A stretch of 64,000 nt of DNA from CBDFLD01 sp965249005 (GTDB taxonomy: Bacteria > Acidobacteriota > UBA6911), in NCBI GenBank assembly GCA_965249005.1, contig CBDFLD010000017.1, positions 62,001 to 126,000 on the forward strand, given 5' to 3'. The notes beneath the pieces are model-generated. The model ran no database searches, was not told the origin of the DNA, and was given only the letters and a program-made list of their open reading frames with translations. Position 1 is the first letter of the stretch; each line of letters begins with the position of its first letter. Both the position numbers and the translations under genes were made by a program. Below are positions 25,945-35,924 of the stretch, piece by piece.

Positions 25945-26081
25945 GGGGATTAGAGCGACAAGCGGCTAGTACTCGGTGAAGTTGCGCGCGAGAGGCGGGG
26001 TCGCGTACCAAGAAAACGCAAAGACGTTCCCAAGGCTGAGTTATACTATGGTGGTAATCTGCGAAATCGAGTGACGAACCA

Positions 26082-27809
26082 ATGCCGACGATTCAGATAC
26101 AGAAGCCGACGGGCGCGGTCGAAACTCTGCAACTCGACCAGCCCAGCTATGCGCTGGGCCGGTCCCAGGACAACCAGATCCTGCTGGAAGGAGCGGGGGT
26201 CTCCCGTCATCACGGAGTGCTGCGTCGTGAAGGAGACAGGTACTCCATCAACGACCTCAATAGCCACAATGGCATCTATGTGAACGGCCGCCGGATCGTC
26301 CGATCCTTGCTGGAGGACGACGATCAGATCCGAGTCGGGAATTATGTCCTGATCTACAACAAGACCACCGAGAAAGTGGAGCAGGCAACGATGGTCGTAA
26401 CGTTGGAGGAAGACTACGACGCGGTGATGTCGCAGATCTCCGCGATACGGGCAGTCGAGCCGGCAGGCGATGAGGCCAGCACTTCGTTCGGACAGATCAA
26501 AAAGGAGCGACGCACGCTCAGCCTCTTACTGGAACTGAGTCGTGCCCTGTCCGCCGCGCACTCACTGGAAGAAGTCTCGAAGAAGGCCGTCGAGCTACTC
26601 TTTGAAACCACTCCGGCCGAGAGAGGGGCGATTTTTCTTCTCGAAGGCAAAACCGATCAGCTCACCCCCGTGACGGTCCACCATAGAAATAGTGGGGAGA
26701 GCAGCGAACTCTCCAAGGGCGAACCTCCGGTCACGATATCATCTACAGTAGCCGCAAGAATCTTGAACGAACGCCGTGGCATCGTTACCGCCGACGCAGC
26801 CGAAGATCCCCGGTTTGCACAGGGACAGAGCGTCGTCGCCTATGGACTGCGCTCGATTGCGTGTGCTCCCCTCATTGGGAAGGAAGGGAACCTGGGTATT
26901 CTGTACCTGGAAAACAACCGGACCGTCGGGGCGTTTGCCCACGAAGATCTCTCCCTGCTCTGCGCCGTGGGTGGGCAGGTCGGCCTCGCAGTCGAGAACG
27001 CGCACTTTTACGACGCCCTGCAGCGAGCCAACGAGGAGCTGGAAGCGAAGGTAGAGGAACGAACTGCGGCTCTCCGGAAAACTCAAGTGCAGCTCTATCA
27101 AACCGAGAAGATGGCCTCCCTGAATCGGCTAGCCGCCGGCATCGCTCATGAGATGAACAGCCCTCTCGGTGCCCTGAAGGCAAATCTCGAACTCTTGAGT
27201 TCCATGTTTCAGAAGCTAAGCGCCGGGGCGCGAGACGAGTCCGAAAGCAAGTTGCTGCGCAATCTAGCCGAGATCACCGAAGAGAGCCTCACGGCCGGGA
27301 CCCGCATCATGAGCGTAACCCGGTCGCTCAGCTCGTTCGCTCGTCTCGACGAGTCTCAATACAAGGTCGCCGACATCAACGAAGGACTCGAGGCATCCGT
27401 AAGATTGCTGGATCCGTCGATTCGCAAGAACGTCGAGATTCAACTCGATCTCGGAGAAATTCCGGATACTACGTGCTACCCCGCGCTGTTGAACGAAGCG
27501 TTCATGAACCTGCTGGTAAATGGATGCCAATCGATCGAGGAGACCGGAGAGCTGCACGTCCAGAGCCGTGCCGATTCTCAGCAGATTACCATTCACTTCC
27601 GAGACACCGGTTCCGGAATCCCCCCCGAGGTCATCGATAAGGTTTTCGATCCTGGGTTTACGACACGTGGAGTTGGAGTCGGCATGGGCCTCGGGCTGGC
27701 GATCGCCTACAGCATCATCAAGGAACACGAGGGAACGATCCAGGTACAAAGCGAGCTAGGGAAAGGTTCTGATTTTTTGATTTTCCTACCCATCAGCACC
27801 GGCGCTTAG
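26082..27809 (+). CDS. FHA-GAF sensor histidine kinase
   Basis: A 575-residue soluble kinase. Residues 1-95 are an FHA domain (YALGRSQDNQ; GVSRHH; SHNGIYVNG), which binds phosphothreonine partners. Residues ~145-305 are a GAF sensor domain. A coiled coil at 310-340 leads to the HisKA helix with His356 in GIAHEMNSPLG, and the ATPase domain has the N box (AFMNLLVNGCQS), DTGSGIPP and GMGLGLAIAYSI. No receiver or membrane segment is present. The FHA-kinase combination suggests crosstalk with Ser/Thr kinases, none of which lie in the window. It is convergent with the GT-C-like gene (5 bp gap). Confidence 0.9.
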   Translation: MPTIQIQKPTGAVETLQLDQPSYALGRSQDNQILLEGAGVSRHHGVLRREGDRYSINDLNSHNGIYVNGRRIVRSLLEDDDQIRVGNYVLIYNKTTEKVEQATMVVTLEEDYDAVMSQISAIRAVEPAGDEASTSFGQIKKERRTLSLLLELSRALSAAHSLEEVSKKAVELLFETTPAERGAIFLLEGKTDQLTPVTVHHRNSGESSELSKGEPPVTISSTVAARILNERRGIVTADAAEDPRFAQGQSVVAYGLRSIACAPLIGKEGNLGILYLENNRTVGAFAHEDLSLLCAVGGQVGLAVENAHFYDALQRANEELEAKVEERTAALRKTQVQLYQTEKMASLNRLAAGIAHEMNSPLGALKANLELLSSMFQKLSAGARDESESKLLRNLAEITEESLTAGTRIMSVTRSLSSFARLDESQYKVADINEGLEASVRLLDPSIRKNVEIQLDLGEIPDTTCYPALLNEAFMNLLVNGCQSIEETGELHVQSRADSQQITIHFRDTGSGIPPEVIDKVFDPGFTTRGVGVGMGLGLAIAYSIIKEHEGTIQVQSELGKGSDFLIFLPISTGA

Positions 27810-27814
27810 TCCAG

Positions 27815-29797
27815 CTATTTCACGACGACTTCGATGTCGATCGGGATCCAGCTATCGCTCTTTCTCAGGCGCGCATCGCGAATGCCCCGGTAGCGGTACC
27901 GTCCCTTCGACGTGGACTCACTGACCGGAACGCTGGCTCTGCCTTGTTCGTCGAGATTCCAGAAAAAGACCGGCGGCATCATCGACCCATCGATGCTGTA
28001 GAGGACGTCGACGTCAGAGGCTTTCAGGTTCGAGACCTGGAGTCTCAAAACATCTCGCCCTGCCACGATTTCCTTCGGGCTCACTTCCAATTGTACATCT
28101 CGATAATCCTCTCCATCGGCAAACGCTTCCTCCAATGTTCCGTCGGGGCGGGCCCGTATCAGATACGGACCGCGAACCTTGCAGAGATATCCGTGAGAAA
28201 CCCTGGATGAGCGGAGCGCTGTACACGAGTCTCTCTTGATCTGGAGTCCATAGAAAGAGAGCGCTGCTTCCGTTGCCGCATACTGGTCCGGACGATGGAC
28301 GTAGGCCCGTCGACGCTCCTTTGGGTAGGCTGCAAGCAGCTCCCTCAGGTAACCATCGACAGGATCGTGACCGCCCGGCCGGATGAAGTTGCTTTCAACC
28401 CGGACAAAGCGCGTGGGTGATGGAAACGAGGGAACGACGTACGAAAAGGGACTTCCACCAGCCATGAGCACCACACTCTGGTCCAGGGTCGCCGCCGAGG
28501 GCACGCGTATGTCAAAAAAGGAAGAATCCAGAGGCGACCCGGCAAAATCCAAGGGCTTGAGAGTCCAGATCATGACCAGGTTGGCGGCAGTACCCAGCGC
28601 AATTGTAAACATCTTGGAACGGGTCAGATAGGCAAGCACGAGGGAGACGTACAGGGGAGCCAAGAATTCGAGTACGACCGCGTAACGGTAAATTGAAAAA
28701 CGCTCCTGCCACAAAAAATACGAGAGCACCAGAAAGCTCGTCAGCATGATCACACCGGCCCGACTCGGCCGCAAGGACGATGGCCGAAGACGGTCGAGGA
28801 AAAGGCGAATCCTAGGAAAAGCGTAGCCCAATCGAAACAACGCCATCGCGACAACCGCCAGATAGGCAATGGCCAGCCGAACATCACGGAAGGGCATCTC
28901 GGCAACCAAGCCAACGTTTGTCCGAGCCCAATAAAATGGGTAAAAGAGGCGCTGAGACAAATCACGGGGTAGAAACCTGGGGTCGGCCGCGCTGCTGTAC
29001 CCATAGAAGTTTGATTGAAAAATATCGTTGAAGTATGGGAAAAACGGATTGCCGAACTCCTGATAGAGATTCCAGCCCCACGCTCCGTACACAGCCACAA
29101 ACCCGACCCCAATGCCGCCACAGAGGAGCGCAATCGGCTTCAGAGACCGGGCCCAACCCCAGGATATGCAGCTAACGATGACAACAGATGCAGCGAGCGG
29201 AAGCACGTAGATCGCCGAGGTCAACTTGATCCCCACCGCCAGCCCCGCAATGCATCCTATACCGAGGGGTCGGAAAAACCCGGCCGGCACCGAGGGACCG
29301 TCTCGGCCGTACACGCGGATGATCAGCAACAAACAGAAGAGAACCAAAATACTGACGGTGTTGTCCGAAAAGGTCGTGCCGAGCTCGGAAATGTTGACGG
29401 CCCCGCAAAACCCCGTGGCAGCGATCATGAGACTCCACAAATACCGAAGCCAGGCGTTGCGGTAGTCGAACAATCGGAAGGCAATCTCGAAAATCAGGAA
29501 GAGGTTCACGCCGTGAAGGGCTCCCAGAAAAAATGTCACGAGCTCCGGGGGCCAGTGGCGGATCATCAAGTAGCTCGGCACGTGAAGCAGCGGATTGAGG
29601 AAACTTTGAATCTGAGCCGGGGCGAAATCGTAGTTGAAGGGCTTGTTCAGAAACGAATAGCCCGCATAGTAGTGGTAGTTCCTCAGATCCCAGGTGTTCC
29701 CGTGATCGAGCTCCAATGCCCAAAGCCCGGAGAGCACGGTCGCGAGCAGCAGAATCAGCAGATGAACTACATTGCTCTTAGCCAGGCTGCTGTTCAT
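27815..29797 (-). CDS. Polytopic membrane protein, GT-C-like glycosyltransferase
   Basis: A 660-residue protein with about ten to twelve membrane segments and a soluble C-terminal region of some 200 residues after ~430. The first periplasmic loop has the pattern DHGNTWDLRNYHYYAGYSF and DFAPAQIQSFLNPLLH, with acidic residues placed as in GT-C glycosyltransferases that use lipid-linked sugars. Substrate and acceptor are unknown. The ATG at 29797 is chosen because the hydrophobic segment follows directly. It is alone between the kinase and the ACIII-associated operon. Confidence 0.65.
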   Translation of the reverse strand: MNSSLAKSNVVHLLILLLATVLSGLWALELDHGNTWDLRNYHYYAGYSFLNKPFNYDFAPAQIQSFLNPLLHVPSYLMIRHWPPELVTFFLGALHGVNLFLIFEIAFRLFDYRNAWLRYLWSLMIAATGFCGAVNISELGTTFSDNTVSILVLFCLLLIIRVYGRDGPSVPAGFFRPLGIGCIAGLAVGIKLTSAIYVLPLAASVVIVSCISWGWARSLKPIALLCGGIGVGFVAVYGAWGWNLYQEFGNPFFPYFNDIFQSNFYGYSSAADPRFLPRDLSQRLFYPFYWARTNVGLVAEMPFRDVRLAIAYLAVVAMALFRLGYAFPRIRLFLDRLRPSSLRPSRAGVIMLTSFLVLSYFLWQERFSIYRYAVVLEFLAPLYVSLVLAYLTRSKMFTIALGTAANLVMIWTLKPLDFAGSPLDSSFFDIRVPSAATLDQSVVLMAGGSPFSYVVPSFPSPTRFVRVESNFIRPGGHDPVDGYLRELLAAYPKERRRAYVHRPDQYAATEAALSFYGLQIKRDSCTALRSSRVSHGYLCKVRGPYLIRARPDGTLEEAFADGEDYRDVQLEVSPKEIVAGRDVLRLQVSNLKASDVDVLYSIDGSMMPPVFFWNLDEQGRASVPVSESTSKGRYRYRGIRDARLRKSDSWIPIDIEVVVK

Positions 29798-29914
29798 TGA
29801 ACCAAACCCAAACGACTCCTGTCTAGCTGCCAACGCCGAACTCGAGAACGATCCGGATGGTGATACCACCTGGCAGCGGCCGTTGGACACTACCGAATGA
29901 ATACCTGGCAGCGT

Positions 29915-30952
29915 TTACTGAGGTTGTAGCAGAAGTGTCCGTGCCAGCCGAACGTAGAGATCGATACCCTCGAGCAGCTGCTTCCTGGAAATCCTCTCAT
30001 GATCCGTGTGGGCATCGAGGATGGACCCGGGGCCCATCAGGAAGGGTTGACCCCAGCGAGTCAACAATGGAACATCGCTCGCGAAACTCACCACCGTGGT
30101 CTGGAATCCCTCGACGATCTTCATGCGTACCGGGGGAACCTCGAACAACTTTCGGATTCGGACCCGTCTCCCTATCCGCGCCTCGAGTTGAGCCATCATT
30201 TCTTGCACCGGCGTCACCAAACGGAACATCAGTTCTGCACGAGCTTCGGCAGGAATGATATTCGCCTTTGTTCCTCCAGTAATGATCCCGATGTTGCAGG
30301 TCGTCATTCCGAGAAGCGAGTCCGTGGGCAGATTCATTTCGCGGACTTCCTGCAACAGATCGAGCAGCTTCAAGATCGCAGACTCTCCCTGGTCCGGATA
30401 GGCGGAGTGGGCAGCCTTGCCAGTCGCACTGATTTCAACACGCAGAGATCCCTTGCAACCCACAGCCAAAAGGTTCTCGGTCGGCTCCCCGTCTATGAGA
30501 AACCGCGAGCGCAACGGGTTTCGATTGGCGTACAGGGCTCCCGCGCTGTTTCTTTCCTCCCCGACGACAAACAGGAGCCCCAAGCGCGTCTCCCCTTCGG
30601 CCCGGAGTCTCTCGGAGGCGGCAATCTGGGCAGCAGCAATCCCTTTTGCGTCGCAGGCTCCACGCCCATACAGATACTCTTCGTCCTCCGCGAAAGGAAC
30701 AAACGGAGGCACGGTATCGATATGAGTGGAAAACACGAGGTCCGGCTCTGTTGCCACCAAAGCCGTCACATTGAATCGATCGGGGGCGACCTCCTGTAGC
30801 GTCACGTCGTAGTCTCGCCGGGACAAGTAGTCCCGCAGAAACAGCGCGACTGATTTTTCGTTCTCTGTGATCGACTCGATTTCGATCAACCTACGCGTGA
30901 GATCGAAGGTCGACAAGGCTTCTGCGGAACTGTCTCCGAGGGTTGGGCTCAT
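29915..30952 (-). CDS. M20-family deacylase/peptidase (ArgE/DapE/LysK-like)
   Basis: A 345-residue zinc hydrolase with the complete M20 set: STHIDTVPP (first His and the adjacent Asp), GRGACDAKG (bridging Asp), VGEERNSAG (catalytic Glu and metal Glu), the dimerisation-domain His in GKAAHSAYPDQG and the last His in DAHTDHE. Such enzymes remove acyl groups from amino acids, for example acetylornithine or succinyl-diaminopimelate. As this genome has dapD, DapE is a reasonable guess. Oddly it is the last gene of the alternative-complex-III operon, with its ATG overlapping the actD stop by 4 bp. Confidence 0.8.
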   Translation of the reverse strand: MSPTLGDSSAEALSTFDLTRRLIEIESITENEKSVALFLRDYLSRRDYDVTLQEVAPDRFNVTALVATEPDLVFSTHIDTVPPFVPFAEDEEYLYGRGACDAKGIAAAQIAASERLRAEGETRLGLLFVVGEERNSAGALYANRNPLRSRFLIDGEPTENLLAVGCKGSLRVEISATGKAAHSAYPDQGESAILKLLDLLQEVREMNLPTDSLLGMTTCNIGIITGGTKANIIPAEARAELMFRLVTPVQEMMAQLEARIGRRVRIRKLFEVPPVRMKIVEGFQTTVVSFASDVPLLTRWGQPFLMGPGSILDAHTDHERISRKQLLEGIDLYVRLARTLLLQPQ

Positions 30953-31482
30953 GACCGATCGACTTCTTCCTCAAGTTGCAGCGTCGAACCACCTGCCGTG
31001 GTTCCCACCTCTTTGATCCATAGATCCTCATTCTCGCTCGTGCCAAGCACAAGGACTCTCGTCTCTCCCTCCGCAACAGCTCGTGCGTGCTCAGCGGAGC
31101 TCTTCGATCGCCGCTGCAGGAGGCGACCTTCTACCAGAACCCCCGCCAGTGTAAACAAAATGGCCAACAACATCATCGCCTCGTAGGCAATAATGCCGAC
31201 TGGAAGCTGGGACACGACGGGCATTCCGCCAGTGTTCAAGGGGTACAGCATGGCTGTCCCGGCCGCCAGTCCATATCCCGCCACGGCACCCCCGGCGGCT
31301 CCGGCAATGACCAGCCAAGGAAGCCAGGATTTGCGCGATAGCCTCTCCGCAAGGTCGTGAATGGGCTCCGACGATAGCACCCGGATGTTGCGTGGCGGAA
31401 TCTTCCCGTCGAGCAATCTCAGGACCACGGCCCGGGTTTCGTCGACGGTCGTACAGCGGAACCAGTAACGGGATGCCGTCAT
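30949..31482 (-). CDS. actD: DUF3341 membrane protein, ActD-like subunit
   Basis: A 177-residue protein with two membrane segments (about residues 55-80 and 95-117) and cytoplasmic flanks, matching DUF3341, the ActD subunit of alternative complex III. The N-terminal soluble part (RYWFRCTTVDETRAVVLRLL) and the LPVGIIAYEAMMLLA segment are the usual features. It links the membrane core; its catalytic role is not known. It overlaps both neighbours, actC before and the M20 gene after, by 4 bp each (ATGA), so all three are translated together. Confidence 0.85.
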   Translation of the reverse strand: MTASRYWFRCTTVDETRAVVLRLLDGKIPPRNIRVLSSEPIHDLAERLSRKSWLPWLVIAGAAGGAVAGYGLAAGTAMLYPLNTGGMPVVSQLPVGIIAYEAMMLLAILFTLAGVLVEGRLLQRRSKSSAEHARAVAEGETRVLVLGTSENEDLWIKEVGTTAGGSTLQLEEEVDRS

Positions 31483-32846
31483 GAAGATCGCGCTCCTTCG
31501 GGGGACAGTGAAACGCGCGCAACTGCACCCGTCCCCTCCTGATTCGACTGGAATCCTTCCTTCAGTTCCCAAGCGGAGATAATCGGGAAGAGTTTGGTAA
31601 ACAGCAAGTAAAGAAGCACAAAGTATGCCAAGGTCCCGATGGTTATCGTAATCTCGACCCATGTAGGGGCGTACCCCCCGGAAACGAATGACTGACGTGG
31701 ATGGGCGAGCGTCGGTACCACAATCAGAAATCTTTCGAGCCACATACCGATCACAATCGTAGCAGCCACCAGACAGGTTCCGCCGATGGTCCGGAAACGG
31801 CGGATCCCGAGAACAATCAACGGAAGAACGAAGCAACCGAAGATCATGGCCCAAAAAAGAGGGGCATAGTCCCCCTGGACCTTGGCCCAGAATACGACCA
31901 TTTCATGGGGCTCGTTGTTATACCAGACAGTGAGGTACTCGGCGAAAGTGAAGTAGAACCACAAACAGCTCATGGTCAGCAATAACTTTCCGAGCTTGTC
32001 GAAGTGCACCGGCCTCAGGTACAACGCCAGGCCGAGAAAACGACGCAGCAGCGCCATCGCAAGAATAAGGGCTGCGATACCCGAAAAAATGGCGCCAACA
32101 ACGAAGTAGGGCCCAAAAATCGTACTCTTCCACATTGGGTTCAGGGTCATGGCAAAATCCCAGGAGACAATGGTATGAACCGAAATGGCAACCGGGACAA
32201 TGATGACGGCCATGATTGAAATCGCCCGCTCCAGACGGTTCCATTGGGTGGCGTTGCCCTCCCAACCCAGCGCAAGCACGCTGTAGATCTTATGGCGCAG
32301 ACCGGTGGACCGATCGCGGACGAGGGCCAGGTCGGGAAGCATGGGAAGATAAAGATAGGTCAGGCTCCCGATGAGATAGGTGTTGATGGCCATGAAATCC
32401 CACATCAGGGGAGAGCGGAAGTTCGGCCAGATCAAACGTTCACTCGGATAGGGAATCAGCCAGAAGAAAAGCCAGGGCCGCCCAAGGTGGATGATGGGAA
32501 ACATCGATCCGACGAGCAGCGCGAAAACCGTGATCGCCTCCGCGCACCGCGTAATGGGCCTGCGCCAGGTAGCTCGCACCAACCTCAGGATCGCCGATAT
32601 CAGCGTGCCGGCATGGCTGATTCCGATCCAAAAGACAAAGTTGGTGATGTAAAACCCCCACATCACCGGTTGGTTGATCCCGGCGACACCGATTCCTTCA
32701 CGGACCTGGTAGGAAAAAGCCAGGACGGCGGCACCGAGAATAGCTCCGAAAAAACACACCGCCGCATAGAAGCGCCAGCTGGTGCGGAAGATAGGGCGAA
32801 GAAGATCGTTATTGATTTGTTGGTTGGTCGGCGGCGCCGGCTCCAT
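31479..32846 (-). CDS. actC: NrfD/PsrC-like quinol-interacting membrane protein, ActC-like
   Basis: A 455-residue integral membrane protein with about ten helices, of the NrfD/PsrC family. It is the likely quinol-binding core of the complex. Recognisable are FWIGISHAGTLISAILRL in an early helix and HLGRPWLFFWLIPYP between helices. In alternative complex III two such proteins (ActC and ActF) are usual; only one is encoded here. Its start lies 38 bp inside the preceding ferredoxin-like gene. Confidence 0.9.
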   Translation of the reverse strand: MEPAPPTNQQINNDLLRPIFRTSWRFYAAVCFFGAILGAAVLAFSYQVREGIGVAGINQPVMWGFYITNFVFWIGISHAGTLISAILRLVRATWRRPITRCAEAITVFALLVGSMFPIIHLGRPWLFFWLIPYPSERLIWPNFRSPLMWDFMAINTYLIGSLTYLYLPMLPDLALVRDRSTGLRHKIYSVLALGWEGNATQWNRLERAISIMAVIIVPVAISVHTIVSWDFAMTLNPMWKSTIFGPYFVVGAIFSGIAALILAMALLRRFLGLALYLRPVHFDKLGKLLLTMSCLWFYFTFAEYLTVWYNNEPHEMVVFWAKVQGDYAPLFWAMIFGCFVLPLIVLGIRRFRTIGGTCLVAATIVIGMWLERFLIVVPTLAHPRQSFVSGGYAPTWVEITITIGTLAYFVLLYLLFTKLFPIISAWELKEGFQSNQEGTGAVARVSLSPEGARSS

Positions 32847-33564
32847 CCTCGCTCTCCTTGATGTTTATCGGCGCATCCTCCCAGGAATCTTCCCGGAGGT
32901 ACACGACTCTCGGTTGGGTCCCCAGTTCCTCGAGCAGGCCGAACCCTCGGCGGCTACGACTCAAACGTGAAACCTGGCTCTCCGGGTCGCTCCGGTCCCC
33001 AAACACAATCGCTTTCGTGGGGCAAGCCTGCTCGCACGCCGTCTGTACCTCTCCGTCTCGGAGCTCTCGGTTCTCGTCCTTGGCCTTACCCTTCGCCTTG
33101 ATTACGCGATGATAGCAAAAGGTGCATTTCTCCATGACTCCGGATTCGCGCACCGAAACATCAGGGTTCAGCTGGTAGTGGAGCGGTTCGTCCCATTTTG
33201 GTTCGTAGAAATTGAAGGAGCGCACCGAATAGGGACAGTTGTTGGCGCAAAAACGGGTACCCACGCAACGGTTGTAGACCTGAACATTGATTCCTTCAGG
33301 ATTGTGGTAGGTTGCGTAGACTGGGCAGACTGGTTCACAAGGAGCATTGTCGCAGTGCTGGCACAGCACCGGCATGAACCGGGCCGAAACGTTGGGAAAC
33401 TCTCCTTCGAGGCGTCGTTCCACGCGGATCCAGTTATGAGCCCTACCCCGCGCACTCTCCGCTTCCCCGCTAATGGGAAGATTGTTTTCCGCGTGACACG
33501 CAACCACGCATGCTTCGCATCCCGTACAACGATCCAGATCGATCACCATCGCCCAATCGGCCAT
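32809..33564 (-). CDS. Four-cluster ferredoxin-like subunit (ActB2-like)
   Basis: A 251-residue iron-sulfur protein of the DmsB/PsrB type that passes electrons between the MopB-like protein and the membrane part. Cysteine clusters are visible at CTGCEACVVAC, CQHCDNAPCEPVC, CVGTRFCANNC, CTFC and CEQACP, enough for four centres. It has no signal peptide of its own, so export would depend on its Tat-bearing partner. The start has GGGAGGG upstream. In most alternative complex III clusters this is the C-terminal half of ActB; here it is a separate gene 62 bp after the MopB-like gene. Confidence 0.88.
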   Translation of the reverse strand: MADWAMVIDLDRCTGCEACVVACHAENNLPISGEAESARGRAHNWIRVERRLEGEFPNVSARFMPVLCQHCDNAPCEPVCPVYATYHNPEGINVQVYNRCVGTRFCANNCPYSVRSFNFYEPKWDEPLHYQLNPDVSVRESGVMEKCTFCYHRVIKAKGKAKDENRELRDGEVQTACEQACPTKAIVFGDRSDPESQVSRLSRSRRGFGLLEELGTQPRVVYLREDSWEDAPINIKESEDGAGAADQPTNQ

Positions 33565-33626
33565 AAAGCCCTCCCAAACAAGTTTCAAACACCAAAACCC
33601 GACCAAGAACGCGTCCGCTGACACGG

Positions 33627-35885
33627 CTATCGGTGTATTTCCTTCGACGAATGCTCGCGATCGTGTCCGATTTTCACCACCGAGGCACGTTGCCCCGTTC
33701 CCGTGATCTTTACTCTGGTGGCGGCCCAGGCGATCTCCCCAGTATCACGGATCCTATCCGGCGCGATGATCTCCCACGGGTTGCTGCCCCGGCCCGACGC
33801 GTATCTGCCGAAGTGTTTGTGCCCCTGTCCAAACGGCATACAAACGGTGTCCGGCCGCACGGCGGGGTGAAAGAGCACCGGAAGCTGGATCTTTCCATGG
33901 GCGGATTCCACCCAGACAAGCTCACTCTCGCCAAGAGCCAGAGCACGAGCCGTGCGTGGATTCACTTCCAGCCACGAACCCCACACAACCGAGGTCATCG
34001 GATCGGGAAGTTCTTGCATCCATGGAAGGTTCGCGGAGCCCCCGTCTCCAAGAGCAACAGATCGGAAAGGTTGCAGGTAGAGGCCTTCTTCCGGCGGGGC
34101 ATCGCGCACTTTCGAGGAATCCGCCTCGACCATATAACGAAGATCCGCCGTTACCCGGGTGCGTTGCGGAGTCTTCTCTACCCACACTCCCTCTTCGGTG
34201 AGCCGGCGCAAGAAATCGCCCGGGCTTTCGGACGAGAAACTCCCTTCCCTGAAAACGTCGAGTTCATTCGCCCTCGAGCCCAGATAACTCTGATAACTCT
34301 CGAAGGTTATCGACTCGGTGCCTTCACCCGCGATCGGCTGCACCAACTTCAAAAGGACATCGGCGGAGTCTCTGGACTCGTATAGCGGCCGAACGATCGG
34401 CTGGGTTATCGACACGACGGTTCGATCCACGCCAGCCTCGGTTTCCGACAGGTCCCAGCGCTCCAGAAACGTTTGGTCCGGCAGAACAAGATCCGCGTGG
34501 GTCGCAGAATCATTCAGGCTGGTATCGAAGGCCGCGACGAATGGGATCTTGTCGATAGCGGCAGCAAGGCCGAGTGACGGGGGAAGATCATAGAGCGGGT
34601 TTGCCTGAAACAGAAGCAAAGCTCGAATCGAATCCGCGGCCCGCTGAAAGTCATCGAACCAGAACTGTCGGGGCTCCTCTCGTCGGCCGGTAGCAGCGGG
34701 TCCATGGGGCCAGGATACACCTCCGACGCGGTCCGCGTTTCCCATGAGAACATTGAGTGCCTGTACGGCGGCAGCCGCAAACACCCCGTTCGGATGGCCG
34801 ACGGCTGCCCCACCCGCCAAGGTAACAGCCGGATGATGGCGGGCAAACTCTCGGGCGATCCGGACAATGGTTTCGGCCGGCAGATCACAACGGCTCGACA
34901 CTTGGTCCGGCCCGTAGTGTTCGAGAACCAGGTCGCGAAATGCCTCGAGCCCTCGAACCATCGACGCTTGAAACGACTCCGGTTGTAACTCTTCCTTCAC
35001 AATCACATGAGCGATGCTCAACGCCACCTCTGCCTCGGTGCCGGGGCGGGCTGGGAGCCACTCATCGGCGTTGGCCGCCGTCAGGGAGAATCGACTTCCC
35101 ACGTGAACGAACTTACCTCGGATTCCCGGTCGTCCCTTGCGAAAATCCCCCAGGCCCAAGTTGTAGTGAACCGGAGAGGTGTGCGTCTCGACAAAGTTCG
35201 CGCCAAACGACAGCAAATACCTAGCGTTCGCAAGATCGTGATGCTCCAGCAACGGTCTTCCGAAGATTCGTCGATTGGCCTCGCGCAAGACTTCGACCCC
35301 AAGCGGGTACTGGACATAGCAGCGCTCCGAACCCAGGACCCCGAGGGCGGTCCTTATCAAATGCAGCCGCGCCGCAGTGCTGAAACCGACGATCGCCGCA
35401 ACGTCGCCCTCGCCCTCGCGTGATAGAGGGGCGACGTTGTCCACTAGCAATTCGAACGCATCGTCCCAAGATATTGGCTCGAACTCTCCGGAACCCCGCG
35501 GGCCCGTTCGCCGGAGCGGAGTACGAATGCGATCCGGATTGTAAAGCATCTGAGGAGCGGCCTGGCCGCGCGCACACAATCGACCCTGATTGACCGGGTG
35601 ATCCGGATGGCCTTCGACCTTCTTGACCTGCAAGATCATCTGTCTGGCCTTGTGCCCGTCGTGCTCGACTTCGGCTTCCCCCATCATGGAACGAACGAGG
35701 AGACCGCATCCAGCGTCACAAAGATGGCAAGTACTCGCCGTCCACCGGTCCTGCCCCGGCAAAATCCGGTCCTCCGGTATCAGCAGCGGAATCAGCTTGT
35801 CCTCTTGTCCGCCGCAAGCTCCAAGGGTAACGGCGGCGCCGGTCCCGAGCATCCCCGTTTGAAGAAACTCTCTTCGCTTCAACAT
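33627..35885 (-). CDS. actB: MopB-like molybdopterin-oxidoreductase-type subunit (ActB1-like)
   Basis: A 752-residue protein with a Tat signal (KRREFLQTG) that ends in a lipobox-like LGAC, then a 4Fe-4S site C-x2-C-x3-C plus a later Cys (CHLCDAGCG; GRLCARGQ), and the folds of a molybdopterin oxidoreductase, ending in an aspartate-decarboxylase-like barrel. In alternative complex III this subunit (B1) keeps the fold but lacks molybdopterin; whether that holds here is not visible. It is the second gene of the operon, after the pentaheme cytochrome. AGGAGG precedes the ATG. A polysulfide- or thiosulfate-type catalytic subunit is the main alternative. Confidence 0.82.
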   Translation of the reverse strand: MLKRREFLQTGMLGTGAAVTLGACGGQEDKLIPLLIPEDRILPGQDRWTASTCHLCDAGCGLLVRSMMGEAEVEHDGHKARQMILQVKKVEGHPDHPVNQGRLCARGQAAPQMLYNPDRIRTPLRRTGPRGSGEFEPISWDDAFELLVDNVAPLSREGEGDVAAIVGFSTAARLHLIRTALGVLGSERCYVQYPLGVEVLREANRRIFGRPLLEHHDLANARYLLSFGANFVETHTSPVHYNLGLGDFRKGRPGIRGKFVHVGSRFSLTAANADEWLPARPGTEAEVALSIAHVIVKEELQPESFQASMVRGLEAFRDLVLEHYGPDQVSSRCDLPAETIVRIAREFARHHPAVTLAGGAAVGHPNGVFAAAAVQALNVLMGNADRVGGVSWPHGPAATGRREEPRQFWFDDFQRAADSIRALLLFQANPLYDLPPSLGLAAAIDKIPFVAAFDTSLNDSATHADLVLPDQTFLERWDLSETEAGVDRTVVSITQPIVRPLYESRDSADVLLKLVQPIAGEGTESITFESYQSYLGSRANELDVFREGSFSSESPGDFLRRLTEEGVWVEKTPQRTRVTADLRYMVEADSSKVRDAPPEEGLYLQPFRSVALGDGGSANLPWMQELPDPMTSVVWGSWLEVNPRTARALALGESELVWVESAHGKIQLPVLFHPAVRPDTVCMPFGQGHKHFGRYASGRGSNPWEIIAPDRIRDTGEIAWAATRVKITGTGQRASVVKIGHDREHSSKEIHR

Positions 35886-35924
35886 CGCCTCCTACTCCTC
35901 GGGTTCGCTCCACGCTGGTGCGAC

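Noticed and set aside
24189..25979. A 596-residue plus-strand open frame opposite lysC and asd
   Set aside because: It is antisense to two well-supported enzymes over its whole length; it is rich in Arg/His/Gln, has no family motif, and arises from the codon bias of the real genes.
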